From contig NZ_QUNS01000003.1 of the NCBI RefSeq assembly GCF_003387615.1, positions 1-64,000 of the forward strand: a DNA stretch of 64,000 nucleotides, read 5' to 3'. Source of the stretch: Tenacibaculum gallaicum (GTDB lineage: Bacteria; Bacteroidota; Bacteroidia; Flavobacteriales; Flavobacteriaceae). Below are positions 1-7,019 of this stretch, piece by piece (position 1 is the first letter of the stretch; each line of letters starts with the position of its first letter). The notes under the pieces are model-generated. The model did not search any database, had not been told where the DNA came from, and was given only the letters and a program-made list of their open reading frames with translations. A program made the position numbers and the translations under genes.

Positions 1-87
1 TATTATTATAATCAAGAAAGACCACACCAAAGTTTAAATGGTGTGCCTCCTAATATTTTTAACCAAAATTGTCAACGAATTAGTTAA
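1..87 (+). mobile_element. C-terminal end of an IS3/IS481-like transposase (cut by the window edge)
   Basis: Frame 1 is open from the window edge to a TAA at 85-87 and encodes 28 residues including the stretch QERPHQSLNGVPPNIF. The (N/Q)ERPHQSLxxxxP pattern is the usual last segment of the DDE (rve) integrase core in IS3- and IS481-type transposases, so an insertion sequence or its remnant lies just left of the window. Only the tail is visible, so neither completeness nor the exact IS family can be judged, and no terminal inverted repeat could be assigned with confidence. Confidence 0.75.
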
Positions 88-122
88 CCTTTACAATTCC
101 GAGTGATGGCGGGAAACCGTTA

Positions 123-159
123 GGTTTCTTCTTTCGTTGCACTTCAGTTCGAAATGACG
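123..159. repeat. Short repeat of the GTTCGAAATGAC family
   Basis: The segment starts GGTTTCTTC and ends GTTCGAAATGACG. It shares the right end GTTCGAAATGAC and a TTTCT-type left end with the copy inside menE (48190-48217). Repeats of this kind, with ATGAC at one end and ATTTCTC or ATTCCT at the other, recur in this window. The exact unit borders are inferred. Confidence 0.55.
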
Positions 160-173
160 TTTTAACAAAGTTT

Positions 174-198
174 GTCATTCCTGCATAGGCAGGAATCT
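174..198. repeat. 25-bp palindromic repeat, left copy flanking the GIY-YIG gene
   Basis: The unit begins GTCATTCCTGC and ends GCAGGAATCT, and contains an internal hairpin ATTCCTGC/GCAGGAAT with a 4-nt loop. Its reverse complement matches 524-548 at 24 of 25 positions. It ends 17 bp before the start codon of the GIY-YIG gene. Confidence 0.85.
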
Positions 199-215
199 CT
201 TAGAGGATATTTAAG

Positions 216-518
216 ATGCACAAAACAAATCATCAATATTATATTTATATCATCACTAATAAAAAAGATGGGGTTTTATATATTGGTGTTACTAACAATC
301 TTGAAAGAAGAATATTTGAACATAAAAACAAACTTGTAAAAGGTTTTTCTTCTAAATACAATCTGGATAAATTAATTTACTTTGAAGAATACCAATTTAT
401 TAAAGAAGCTATAAAAAGAGAGAAAAACATGAAAAAATGGAAAAGAGCATGGAAAATAAACTTAGTAATTAAAGAGAATCCTAATTGGGATGATTTAGCT
501 AAAAACTGGTATAACTAA
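216..518 (+). CDS. Small GIY-YIG endonuclease-domain protein (UPF0213/YhbQ-like)
   Basis: This is a 100-residue single-domain GIY-YIG protein. The GIY-like strand is YYIYIITN (residues 8-15), the YIG strand is LYIGVTN (21-27), then the conserved helix NLERRIFEHK with the catalytic-type Arg, and the tail EAIKREKNMKKWKR followed by NPNWDDL, typical of the small stand-alone UPF0213-like branch. The family cuts or nicks DNA, but the role of the short stand-alone members is not settled. The gene sits alone between two inverted copies of a 25-bp palindromic repeat (174-198 and 524-548), 17 bp before its start and 5 bp after its stop, and next to a transposase tail. That framing suggests gene and repeats move or are maintained as one unit; this is inference. 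Confidence 0.88.
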   Translation: MHKTNHQYYIYIITNKKDGVLYIGVTNNLERRIFEHKNKLVKGFSSKYNLDKLIYFEEYQFIKEAIKREKNMKKWKRAWKINLVIKENPNWDDLAKNWYN

Positions 519-523
519 CAAAA

Positions 524-548
524 AGATTCCTGCCTACGCAGGAATGAC
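524..548. repeat. 25-bp palindromic repeat, right copy flanking the GIY-YIG gene
   Basis: The unit begins AGATTCCTGCC and ends GCAGGAATGAC. It is the inverted copy of 174-198 with one mismatch, starts 5 bp after the GIY-YIG stop and ends 11 bp before the hutG start. Its own arms GATTCCTGC/GCAGGAATg can pair into a hairpin. Confidence 0.85.
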
Positions 549-559
549 AATACAACAAT

Positions 560-1567
560 ATGCTAACAATATTCAACGAAAAAGACATACAAGAGTTTGT
601 TGCGCCACGTGAAGGCGAAACAAAATTAGGCGAGTGCGTTGCGGTTATCGACTCTAAAAAAGACCTACAATCAGAACTTAAAAACTCCTCTGCTTCTTTT
701 GTTATTTTAGGGGTTCCAGAAGATATTGGTGTTCGTATGAATGGCGGAAATGGTGGTGCGCACACTGCTTTTGTTCCTGCTTTAAAATCGTTTTTAAACA
801 CGCAAAAAAACCAATTTATTGATGGAAAAGACATCCTAGTGTTAGGCTATTTAGATTGTTTGGACGATGTATATAGTTTTGATGTTTCTGACAGAGAAAA
901 AGGTGATTTATTAGTAAAAGCAATAGATAAAGAGCTTTCTAAGCTTATCAAAATCATTGTTAAAAGCGGAAAAACACCTATTATCATCGGTGGTGGACAC
1001 AACAATGCTTACGGAAATATTAAAGGGCTTTCTGAAGGAAAGGAGCAACCTGTAAATGTGATTAATTTAGATGCGCATACCGATTTACGTCGTTTGGAAG
1101 AGCGTCATAGTGGTAACGGATTTTCGTACGCCTTACAAGAAGGCTTTATTCAAAATTACTTTATGTTCGGGTTGCATGAAAACTACACGCCTCAATATGT
1201 GTTTGAAATGATTCATGATAGTTTAAACTTAGAGTATAATACGTTTGAAGAGTTAGAAGTGTATCACACTACTTCTTTTAAAGGCGAATTACAACGTGCT
1301 GAAAATTTTATAGAAAATACTCCTTTTGGTATCGAAATCGATTTGGATTGTGTGCAACACTTTCCTAGTAGTGCCATGACACCTAGCGGATTTACACCAC
1401 AGCAAGCACGTAGATTTACACATTATTTTGGAAAGCTACAAAATGCTTCCTATTTACACATTTGTGAGGGAGCCCCAGCAGTTGTTAAAGATGAAATAGC
1501 TAACGGGCAAGTAGGAAAATACATTAGCTACTTAATTTCTGATTTTATTAAGGCTAAGAGTAATTAA
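560..1567 (+). CDS. hutG: Formimidoylglutamase / arginase-family ureohydrolase
   Basis: This 335-residue protein belongs to the binuclear-manganese ureohydrolase family. Metal-binding motifs are GGGHNN (about residues 143-148, in place of the more usual GGDHS), NLDAHTD (about 168-174) and EIDLDC (about 259-264). Flavobacterial members of this branch are annotated as formimidoylglutamases, which split N-formimino-glutamate into glutamate and formamide in histidine breakdown. The ATG at 560 lies only 11 bp after a palindromic repeat and no other hut gene is visible, although the IS remnant suggests that the left neighbourhood was rearranged. Arginase or agmatinase activity cannot be excluded from sequence. 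Metal-site assignment is firm; the substrate is inferred. Confidence 0.8.
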   Translation: MLTIFNEKDIQEFVAPREGETKLGECVAVIDSKKDLQSELKNSSASFVILGVPEDIGVRMNGGNGGAHTAFVPALKSFLNTQKNQFIDGKDILVLGYLDCLDDVYSFDVSDREKGDLLVKAIDKELSKLIKIIVKSGKTPIIIGGGHNNAYGNIKGLSEGKEQPVNVINLDAHTDLRRLEERHSGNGFSYALQEGFIQNYFMFGLHENYTPQYVFEMIHDSLNLEYNTFEELEVYHTTSFKGELQRAENFIENTPFGIEIDLDCVQHFPSSAMTPSGFTPQQARRFTHYFGKLQNASYLHICEGAPAVVKDEIANGQVGKYISYLISDFIKAKSN

Positions 1568-1786
1568 TTACACGTTATTGCGAACCGAGATACAACAAAA
1601 CTCAATTAAAAACTTCAAGGTTTAGTTACACTGAGTTTTACGGCTTTTCTCTCTGGCTACGATACTTATAACTAGGTAAGAAATATAAAAAAAGTACGAG
1701 CATATGCTCGTACTTTTTATGGTATTAGATTTTGTATTAACCTTCATACACTACTGTATGAAGTCACTCGATACTACTGTATAGTG
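1568..1786. other. Intergenic stretch with decayed repeats and three hairpins
   Basis: After hutG the sequence GTTATTGCGAACCGAG (about 1574-1589) looks like a worn copy of the GTCATTGCGAAC type of repeat. It is followed by the perfect palindrome at 1689-1718, a hairpin CTTCATACA/TGTATGAAG at 1742-1763, and a weaker stem CTGTAT/ATACAG at 1777-1797 that runs into the next gene's stop. No coding signal was seen. Confidence 0.5.
1689..1718. terminator. Bidirectional terminator between hutG and the HU-DUF4469 gene
   Basis: A perfect 30-bp palindrome with arms AAAAAGTACGAGCAT and its complement is flanked by A and T runs on both sides. It lies between two converging genes, so it can stop both transcripts. 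Confidence 0.85.
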
Positions 1787-2491
1787 TTACGATACAGTAA
1801 GAGTATATGTAGACTCAGCTATCATAATATCCTTTAAAAATCGATCAGCACTAGAAGTAGCCTGCGTTTTAATTCTAACACGATAGTTACCCGCAGCAAG
1901 GGCAGGAGCTTGACCAATAATCTTCTTATAGCTGTTTTGAGCTAAATAAGACACTTTGGTTTCGGTACCGTCTTCGGCAACAAAATACAAACCAACCTCA
2001 GGTAAGTCACCCGCAACCTTTAAACGCAAACCATTCAGCTCAAACAATCCGTTGGCAGATAAGGTGGTATTCGTAGTTGCAGAGGTAATATCTTTTAAAT
2101 TATTAATAACCGTGTTGGTAATAGGAGCAGTTACTTTTTGTAGCGGAATATCGTCTTTAATTTCGTTGATTAACTTTCCGCTATTAAGATTTACGTGTAG
2201 CTTATGAGTTTCAGGATTAAAACCATCTTCCTCGGTATCAAAAACCCCAGAAATAGAGTACCCAATATTTAGTAAAGGTAGGTTAATGTTATCACCGTCT
2301 TCTATCGACTCGATAATTTCTTCATAGTAAGAGTTAAGCACCGCCACAATATCGGTTTTACTCACTAGGTTACGTTTGCTCAACATTTTATCAATCAATT
2401 CATCTTGATTAATAGTACGCTCTGTTAATACGCGTGCTGAGTAGTTAATTTCATCGGTTAACTTGTTTTCAATTAAATAGTACTTCATCAT
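1787..2491 (-). CDS. HU-like DNA-binding protein with C-terminal DUF4469 (Ig-like) domain
   Basis: The protein has about 234 residues when started at MMKYYLIENKLTDE; upstream in-frame codons lack family features. Residues 1 to about 120 (YYLIENKLT, TINQDELID, KTDIVAVLNSYYEEI, GDNINLPLLNIGYSISGVF) match the HU/IHF-like domain found in Bacteroidota, where the region after DIVAVL normally holds the DNA-contacting arm. Residues about 130 to 230 (LFELNGLRLKV, GLYFVAEDG, LPALAAGNYRVRIKTQ-type strand pattern) match DUF4469, an Ig-like beta fold. Family members are proposed chromosome or conflict-related DNA-binding proteins; the role here is unknown. The gene is a lone reverse-strand unit within the repeat-rich zone and ends inside a hairpin. 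Confidence 0.75.
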   Translation of the reverse strand: MMKYYLIENKLTDEINYSARVLTERTINQDELIDKMLSKRNLVSKTDIVAVLNSYYEEIIESIEDGDNINLPLLNIGYSISGVFDTEEDGFNPETHKLHVNLNSGKLINEIKDDIPLQKVTAPITNTVINNLKDITSATTNTTLSANGLFELNGLRLKVAGDLPEVGLYFVAEDGTETKVSYLAQNSYKKIIGQAPALAAGNYRVRIKTQATSSADRFLKDIMIAESTYTLTVS

Positions 2492-2572
2492 ATTGATTTT
2501 TAAATTATTTACTTTTCCTTTTGAATCCTTTTTGGGTAGTAACACTTACAATAAGAGTTACTCCTTTTAATA

Positions 2573-2600
2573 AGATTCCTCACTACTGTTCGGAATGACG
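2573..2600. repeat. Short palindromic repeat (AGATTCCT...GGAATGACG)
   Basis: This copy runs from AGATTCCTCACT to TTCGGAATGACG, the same layout as the repeats at 174-198 and 524-548 but with a different centre. A second hairpin CGTCATT/AATGACG follows at 2617-2635, so two units lie back to back in the gap before the Crp-family gene. Confidence 0.6.
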
Positions 2601-2675
2601 GTTTGCTATTAGTTTGCGTCATTTCTGTAATGACGATGCACAAAAACATTTTCTAAATACTACTTACTTTACAAG

Positions 2676-2683
2676 TATATTTG
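2676..2683 (+). promoter_or_regulatory. Promoter -7 box for the Crp/Fnr-family gene
   Basis: TATATTTG fits the Bacteroidota -7 consensus TAnnTTTG. The ATG at 2710 lies 26 bp further on, which supports that start over earlier in-frame codons; no clear -33 TTTG is visible. Confidence 0.55.
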
Positions 2684-2709
2684 CATACAGAAAAAAAAGT
2701 ATAGCCTTA

Positions 2710-3273
2710 ATGACACATCCTTTACGACAGCATATTGAAGAGATTATACCTCTAACTGATGAGGAATTTGCTTATATCCTAAGTTTTTTTCAACCTGTTA
2801 CTAAGCGTAAACATCAATACCTACTACAAGAAGGCGAAACTGCCAACAAAGAATACTGGGTGGTTAAAGGTTGTGTAAAAAGTTATTTTATTGAGGATAG
2901 CGGTAAAGAACATATTCTTCAGTTCGCTATGGAAAACTGGTGGATTACCGACTATGAGTCGTTCGTAAAACAACTGCCTGCAAAAACAGCCATTAACTGT
3001 ATAGAAGATTGTGAGCTATTGTATATCACTTATGAAAACCGTGATAAGTTAACTGCAACTATGCACAAAATAGAACGTTTTTGGGCTAAAAAAAGTAAAA
3101 TGGGCAGAATAGCTCTTCAAAAAAGAATTGTATCGCTCTTACAAAATTCTGCAAAAGAACGATACGACCAACTTTTAGAACAATACCCTACCCTTTTTCA
3201 ACGCGTTCCTAAAAAAATGATTGCTGCTTATTTAGGGGTTTCTAGAGAAACTCTTAGCAGACTTAATTCTTAG
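2710..3273 (+). CDS. Crp/Fnr-family transcriptional regulator
   Basis: This 187-residue protein has a cyclic-nucleotide-binding-like beta roll at residues about 20-115 (KRKHQYLLQEGETANKEYWV, VKGCVKSYF) and a C-terminal winged helix ending PKKMIAAYLGVSRETLSRLNS, the recognition-helix pattern of the family. The start at 2710 (MTHPLRQHIEE) follows a TATATTTG promoter box by 26 bp; earlier codons would lie upstream of that promoter. The ligand is unknown and the roll lacks the Cys cluster of Fnr. It sits directly before a tautomerase-SDR-NTF2 operon whose upstream region holds a TGTGA-N6-TCACT site, so it is the obvious candidate regulator of that operon (inference). Confidence 0.9.
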   Translation: MTHPLRQHIEEIIPLTDEEFAYILSFFQPVTKRKHQYLLQEGETANKEYWVVKGCVKSYFIEDSGKEHILQFAMENWWITDYESFVKQLPAKTAINCIEDCELLYITYENRDKLTATMHKIERFWAKKSKMGRIALQKRIVSLLQNSAKERYDQLLEQYPTLFQRVPKKMIAAYLGVSRETLSRLNS

Positions 3274-3295
3274 TTTTAGTATTTCTTATTATTTG

Positions 3296-3329
3296 TATGT
3301 GACATACATCACTTTAAATATGTGACATA
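3296..3329 (+). promoter_or_regulatory. Candidate Crp-type operator: repeated TATGTGACATA upstream of the tautomerase operon
   Basis: TATGTGACATA occurs at 3296-3306 and again at 3319-3329, 23 bp start to start, about two helical turns. The first copy is part of TGTGA-CATACA-TCACT (3298-3313), close to the classical Crp palindrome TGTGA-N6-TCACA. A -7-like box CAACTTTG follows at 3358-3365. The adjacent gene encodes a Crp/Fnr-family regulator. Confidence 0.55.
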
Positions 3330-3390
3330 GCTCCTGTGTAGAGTTGTGCTTGCATCGCAACTTTGTAGCATAATTTTAAAACATATTATT

Positions 3391-3600
3391 ATGCCTTTTG
3401 TAAATATTAAGATTACTGACGAACAAGTAACTCAAGAACAAAAACGTCAACTTATTGAAGGAACTACACAACTTTTAGTTGATGTGCTTCAGAAAAACCC
3501 TGCAACTACCCATATCGTTATTGAAGAAGTTCCTATGGGTAATTGGGGACATGATGGTAAACAATACTTAGGAACTAAAAATAAGACTCATGAAAAATAA
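3391..3600 (+). CDS. 4-oxalocrotonate tautomerase family protein
   Basis: The 69-residue protein starts MPFVNIKITDE, so removal of Met exposes the N-terminal proline that acts as general base in this family. The beta-alpha-beta layout continues through QLIEGTTQLLVDVLQKNPATTHIVIEEVPMGNWGHDGK, typical of the family. The ATG at 3391 is chosen because the catalytic proline must follow it directly; a start 45 bp upstream would bury it. The gene overlaps the next one by 11 bp, indicating one operon. The substrate is unknown. Confidence 0.88.
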   Translation: MPFVNIKITDEQVTQEQKRQLIEGTTQLLVDVLQKNPATTHIVIEEVPMGNWGHDGKQYLGTKNKTHEK

Positions 3601-4333
3601 AACCGTAATTATTACAGGAGCTTCAACGGGTATTGGTAAAGAAATTGCTAAACTTTTTATAGAAAAAGGATGCAATGTGGTAATGAATGCTTCTAACGAA
3701 GAAAATTTACGAAATGCTTATAAAGAAGTAGGAAGTCCTTCAAACGCAGCATTTCTTGTTGGAGACATTAGTAAACAGGAAACAAGTAAGCGATTAGTAG
3801 CCTTGGCTTTGGAAAAGTTTAACGCTATAGATGTGTTAATTAACAATGCTGGAATCTTTGCTCCTAAGCCTTTTTTAGAGGTTGAAGAAAGTGATTTAGA
3901 GTTGTATTGGAATGTAAATTTAAAAGGAACTTACTTTGCTTCTCAGGCTGTTATTCCTAGTATGATAAAACAAAAAAATGGAGCTATTATAAATATAGGA
4001 ACCGTTTTGGTAGATCATGCTATTGCTGGTTTCCCTGCTACTGCTCCTTTAATGAGCAAAGGCGCAATTCACGCCTTAACCAGACAACTCGCTGCTGAAT
4101 TTGGAAATGATAATATTAAAGTAAATACTATTGCTCCAGGTATTATTAGAAGTCCGTTACAAAATAAAATAGGCATTGAAGATGCTGATAGTTTAGCTGG
4201 GTTACACTTGTTAAACCGTATTGGTGAGGTAACTGATATTGCTGAAGCTGCTTACTATTTAGCTTTTTCAAATTTTGTTACAGGAGAAACTATGAATGTG
4301 GCAGGTGGACACACCGTTGGTCATGCTATTTAA
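3590..4333 (+). CDS. SDR-family protein with an unusual active site
   Basis: This 247-residue Rossmann protein has the cofactor motif GASTGIGK (residues 9-16) and NNAG (about 85-88), and ends with the usual GETMNVAGG segment. The segment that should hold YxxxK reads PLMSK (residues 153-157), so the catalytic Tyr position is Pro, and the usual Ser before it lies in INIGTVLVDH with Thr or Gly. The fold and NAD(P) binding look intact, but normal SDR chemistry is doubtful. It overlaps the tautomerase gene by 11 bp and is followed 11 bp later by an NTF2-like gene. It may be a non-catalytic or altered SDR; the pathway is unknown. Confidence 0.85.
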   Translation: MKNKTVIITGASTGIGKEIAKLFIEKGCNVVMNASNEENLRNAYKEVGSPSNAAFLVGDISKQETSKRLVALALEKFNAIDVLINNAGIFAPKPFLEVEESDLELYWNVNLKGTYFASQAVIPSMIKQKNGAIINIGTVLVDHAIAGFPATAPLMSKGAIHALTRQLAAEFGNDNIKVNTIAPGIIRSPLQNKIGIEDADSLAGLHLLNRIGEVTDIAEAAYYLAFSNFVTGETMNVAGGHTVGHAI

Positions 4334-4344
4334 AAAATAAAAAG

Positions 4345-4713
4345 ATGTATAAAGAAAATATAAAAGAGATAGAACTTTTAGTAACGAACTACTTTGAGGT
4401 TATTTTTTATGGAGATACTGAAAAACTTAAAGCATGCTTTCATAACAATACTCCTATTTATGGAGATATTAAAGGGGCAGATTATTTTAAAAGTTCTGAA
4501 GATTATATTGATGGTGTTGCTAATAGACAAAGTCCAAATGATTTAAAAGAGACTTTTAACATGAAAATCGTAGGAGTTGATATTATGGGGAAAATTGCCA
4601 TGGTAAAGTTACATGTACCTATGTTGGGTTACAATTACTACGACTACCTATCTATAACTAAAATAAGGAATGATTGGAAAATTGTAGCTAAGATTTTTAC
4701 GCATGTAGTATAA
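4345..4713 (+). CDS. NTF2-like (SnoaL/lumazine-binding-type) protein
   Basis: The 122-residue protein has the cone-shaped alpha+beta NTF2-like pattern: an N-terminal helix IKEIELLVTNYFEVIFYGDTEKL, then strands such as MKIVGVDIMGKIAMVKLHV and a final YYDYLSITKIRNDWKIVAKIFTHV. It resembles the putative lumazine-binding/DUF4440-like branch common in Bacteroidota. It is third in the tautomerase-SDR operon, 11 bp after the SDR stop, and ends before a strong hairpin. A small-molecule binding or enzymatic role is plausible but not shown by sequence. Confidence 0.8.
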   Translation: MYKENIKEIELLVTNYFEVIFYGDTEKLKACFHNNTPIYGDIKGADYFKSSEDYIDGVANRQSPNDLKETFNMKIVGVDIMGKIAMVKLHVPMLGYNYYDYLSITKIRNDWKIVAKIFTHVV

Positions 4714-4720
4714 AGATAAA

Positions 4721-4747
4721 AAACCACCGATTAAAAACCGGTGGTTT
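4721..4747. terminator. Bidirectional terminator after the NTF2-like gene
   Basis: Arms AAACCACCG and CGGTGGTTT enclose a 9-nt loop between two converging genes. Confidence 0.8.
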
Positions 4748-4777
4748 ATAAAATAATGTATTAAGGTTAGTTATTTC

Positions 4778-5650
4778 TTAGTACATGTTTTGTAATGCTG
4801 TAATATCGTTACCATTAAACTCTCCATCTTCATTAGAACTAAAGCAAGCTAACATAACTGATGTTGAATCGTATCCTGTTGGGGTACCTGATACATGGTT
4901 AGCACCAACACCAGCAGAACCTTCATTACTATTTTGTCCACAACTTTGACGGCTAAACCAATCAGTATGTCTAAACCCTACTGAATGTCCTATTTCATGT
5001 GTAATAACATGCTCGTTTACATTCGTTGAGTATCCTGATAATCCGTAGATTTGCACCCACTTATAAGGTAAACCTCCACTTGGAAAACCAGCACTACCAC
5101 CAGAACCAGAAGAACTTGGATTACGGTATACTACCATATCTTTAGTATCATAGTTGGTACCAAAACTTAATGTAAAACTAATAGACACTCCACTTAGATT
5201 ATTGTAATTATCTACTGCCCATTGAAGTGCTGTTTGCTCTTTACTAGAAAGACCGTATCCACCACCACCTGTATAGCCAATAATAGAAATATTTCTACCT
5301 TGAGATACTAGATTATTGGTTGAGTATTGACGTCCAGATTGATTTTTGTCCTTAGCTTTTGCTAAAGTGAATAGCTCTTGTTCTGTCATTACTACATCTT
5401 CTTCTAAAAATAATCGCACTTCTGAAGTTCCGTCAGGAAAGTAAAAATTATCATAACGAATATGATCTACATTTAACTCCAATTTAGCTGCAGCATCAAC
5501 AACCTCTTGAGGTACAGGTTTGAGCCCTGGATTATCGCTATATTGCAGTATAGCATCTGACTCTTTAATTTGTTCGTTTTCACTTGAACATGAGGTGAAA
5601 AATACACCTACTGACAAGCCCATAATTAGGACTAACTTTGTTTTTTTCAT
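4778..5650 (-). CDS. Secreted lipoprotein metalloprotease, M57/HEIGH type
   Basis: The 290-residue product starts with a lipoprotein signal MKKTKLVLIMGLSVGVFFTSC (lipobox FTSC, Cys21). The zinc site is ITHEIGHSVGFRHTDW (about residues 215-230), matching HExGHxxGxxH with the HEIGH signature of the dual-action metallopeptidase (flavastacin-like) family. A Gly/Ser-rich stretch and a late MLACFSSNEDGEFNGNDITALQ segment, the methionine-turn region, follow as expected. It should be a surface or secreted protease. It is transcribed alone, with about 240 bp upstream before the leu operon's terminator. Confidence 0.88.
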   Translation of the reverse strand: MKKTKLVLIMGLSVGVFFTSCSSENEQIKESDAILQYSDNPGLKPVPQEVVDAAAKLELNVDHIRYDNFYFPDGTSEVRLFLEEDVVMTEQELFTLAKAKDKNQSGRQYSTNNLVSQGRNISIIGYTGGGGYGLSSKEQTALQWAVDNYNNLSGVSISFTLSFGTNYDTKDMVVYRNPSSSGSGGSAGFPSGGLPYKWVQIYGLSGYSTNVNEHVITHEIGHSVGFRHTDWFSRQSCGQNSNEGSAGVGANHVSGTPTGYDSTSVMLACFSSNEDGEFNGNDITALQNMY

Positions 5651-5892
5651 GATATGAAGGGTTTTATAATTCGCTGTAAATCTACACTTTAGATTTAAAT
5701 ACTTAAAACAAAACTTAAAAAAATGTTAAAAAAAAGAATATTTAAACATAAAAATCATAAAGTATTAAATATTTAACAATAAAGGGTGATTTTAAACAAC
5801 TAACAAACAAGTTAACAACGACTTACAAACAAAACTTCCTTTAACCATGATAGTTAAAGGAAGTTTGCTTAATTATTTATAGCTTTTACTAC
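5651..5892. other. Intergenic region between the metalloprotease and leuB
   Basis: The stretch is very AT-rich with no ORF of note. It carries the leuB terminator (5832-5866) and, at 5780-5793, the sequence TAAAGGGTGATTTT, whose complement AAAATCACCCTTTA also occurs at 17861-17874 upstream of a small peptide gene. Both point toward the downstream gene. Confidence 0.4.
5832..5866 (-). terminator. leu operon terminator
   Basis: A 14-bp perfect stem (AAACTTCCTTTAAC and its complement) around a 7-nt loop lies 27 bp after the leuB stop. Confidence 0.85.
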
Positions 5893-7008
5893 TTATATAA
5901 TAGTACTTTGCCCCATATGTATATTTTGGAAGTTCATATCACTATCTTCTTGATTATAGATATAATCTGCTATAAAATCTCCTACTTTACTAGTGGAAAA
6001 CGGGTTTTCTGAATTGATATCTTCTGTAGTTATTCCTAATTCTAATGATTTTTGAACAGCACTCTCTATTGTATCTGCTTCAGCATGTAGCCCTAAGTGT
6101 TTTAATAATAACGCTGATGATAGTATTGATGCTAGTGGATTTGCAATATCTTTCCCTTTTGCTTGTGGAAAAGATCCATGAATAGGCTCAAACAACGCAT
6201 TTTCTTTTCCTACTGAAGCTGAGGCTAACAAACCTATAGAACCTCCTATAACACTTGCTTCGTCTGAAAGAATGTCTCCAAAAAGATTTTCTGTTAGTAT
6301 TACATCAAACTGTTTTGGGTTTAAAATTAATTGCATTGCAGCATTATCTACAAATAAGAAATCTAGTTCAACATCTGGATATTGTGTTGCCAATGCTGTT
6401 ACTGCTTTGCGCCATAACCTTGACGTTTCTAATACATTAGCTTTATCTACCAATGTTAGTTTTTTTCGTCTTTTTTGAGCTGCTTGAAAAGCTAAATGTG
6501 CCATTCGATCAATTTCTTCAACTGTATAAGAGCAACCATCAAAAGCATGCTTTCCGTCATCACTTAACTCTTTAATCCCAAAATAAATTCCTCCAGTCAA
6601 TTCTCTATAAATAACAATATCTGTTCCTTCAATTCTATCTTTCTTTAATGGTGAATTGTGAATTAAGGTATCATATGCTTTTACTGGGCGTACATTACAG
6701 AACAGCCCTAACTCTTTTCGTAAACTTAACAACCCTTGCTCTGGACGTACTTTTGCTGTAGGATCATTATCATATTTTGGATCTCCAATGGCTCCAAATA
6801 AAATAGCATCACTCTTTTTACATAGCTCAATAGTTTCTTCTGGTAACGGGTTTCCTGTTTTATCAATAGCACAAGCACCCATTAATGTTTCTGTAAATAA
6901 AAATGTATGGTCAAATACATTACCAACAGCTTTAAGCACTTTTTTTGCCTGTTCTGTTACCTCAGGTCCAATTCCATCTCCTGGTATTATTGTAATATTA
7001 TACTTCAT
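5893..7008 (-). CDS. leuB: 3-isopropylmalate dehydrogenase
   Basis: This 371-residue NAD-dependent enzyme oxidatively decarboxylates 3-isopropylmalate, the third step of leucine synthesis. Visible motifs are IIPGDGIGPEV (residues 6-16), the substrate-binding arginines in RPEQGLLSLRKELGLFCNVRPVK and YRELTGGIYFG (about 134-144), the metal-binding segment NLFGDILSDEAS (about 241-252) and EPIHGSFPQAKGKDIANPLAS. The C-terminus carries about 15 residues beyond the usual end. It is last of the leuACDB operon, 11 bp after leuD, and is followed by a strong hairpin. Confidence 0.96.
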   Translation of the reverse strand: MKYNITIIPGDGIGPEVTEQAKKVLKAVGNVFDHTFLFTETLMGACAIDKTGNPLPEETIELCKKSDAILFGAIGDPKYDNDPTAKVRPEQGLLSLRKELGLFCNVRPVKAYDTLIHNSPLKKDRIEGTDIVIYRELTGGIYFGIKELSDDGKHAFDGCSYTVEEIDRMAHLAFQAAQKRRKKLTLVDKANVLETSRLWRKAVTALATQYPDVELDFLFVDNAAMQLILNPKQFDVILTENLFGDILSDEASVIGGSIGLLASASVGKENALFEPIHGSFPQAKGKDIANPLASILSSALLLKHLGLHAEADTIESAVQKSLELGITTEDINSENPFSTSKVGDFIADYIYNQEDSDMNFQNIHMGQSTII

Positions 7009-7019
7009 CTTTTTACTTT

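Noticed and set aside
499-834. Reverse-strand ORF of 111 codons over the start of hutG
   Set aside because: Its end reads CHSCVGRNL, the translation of the palindromic repeat at 524-548, and the rest is antisense to the well-supported hutG. This sequence is a common false protein call near such repeats.
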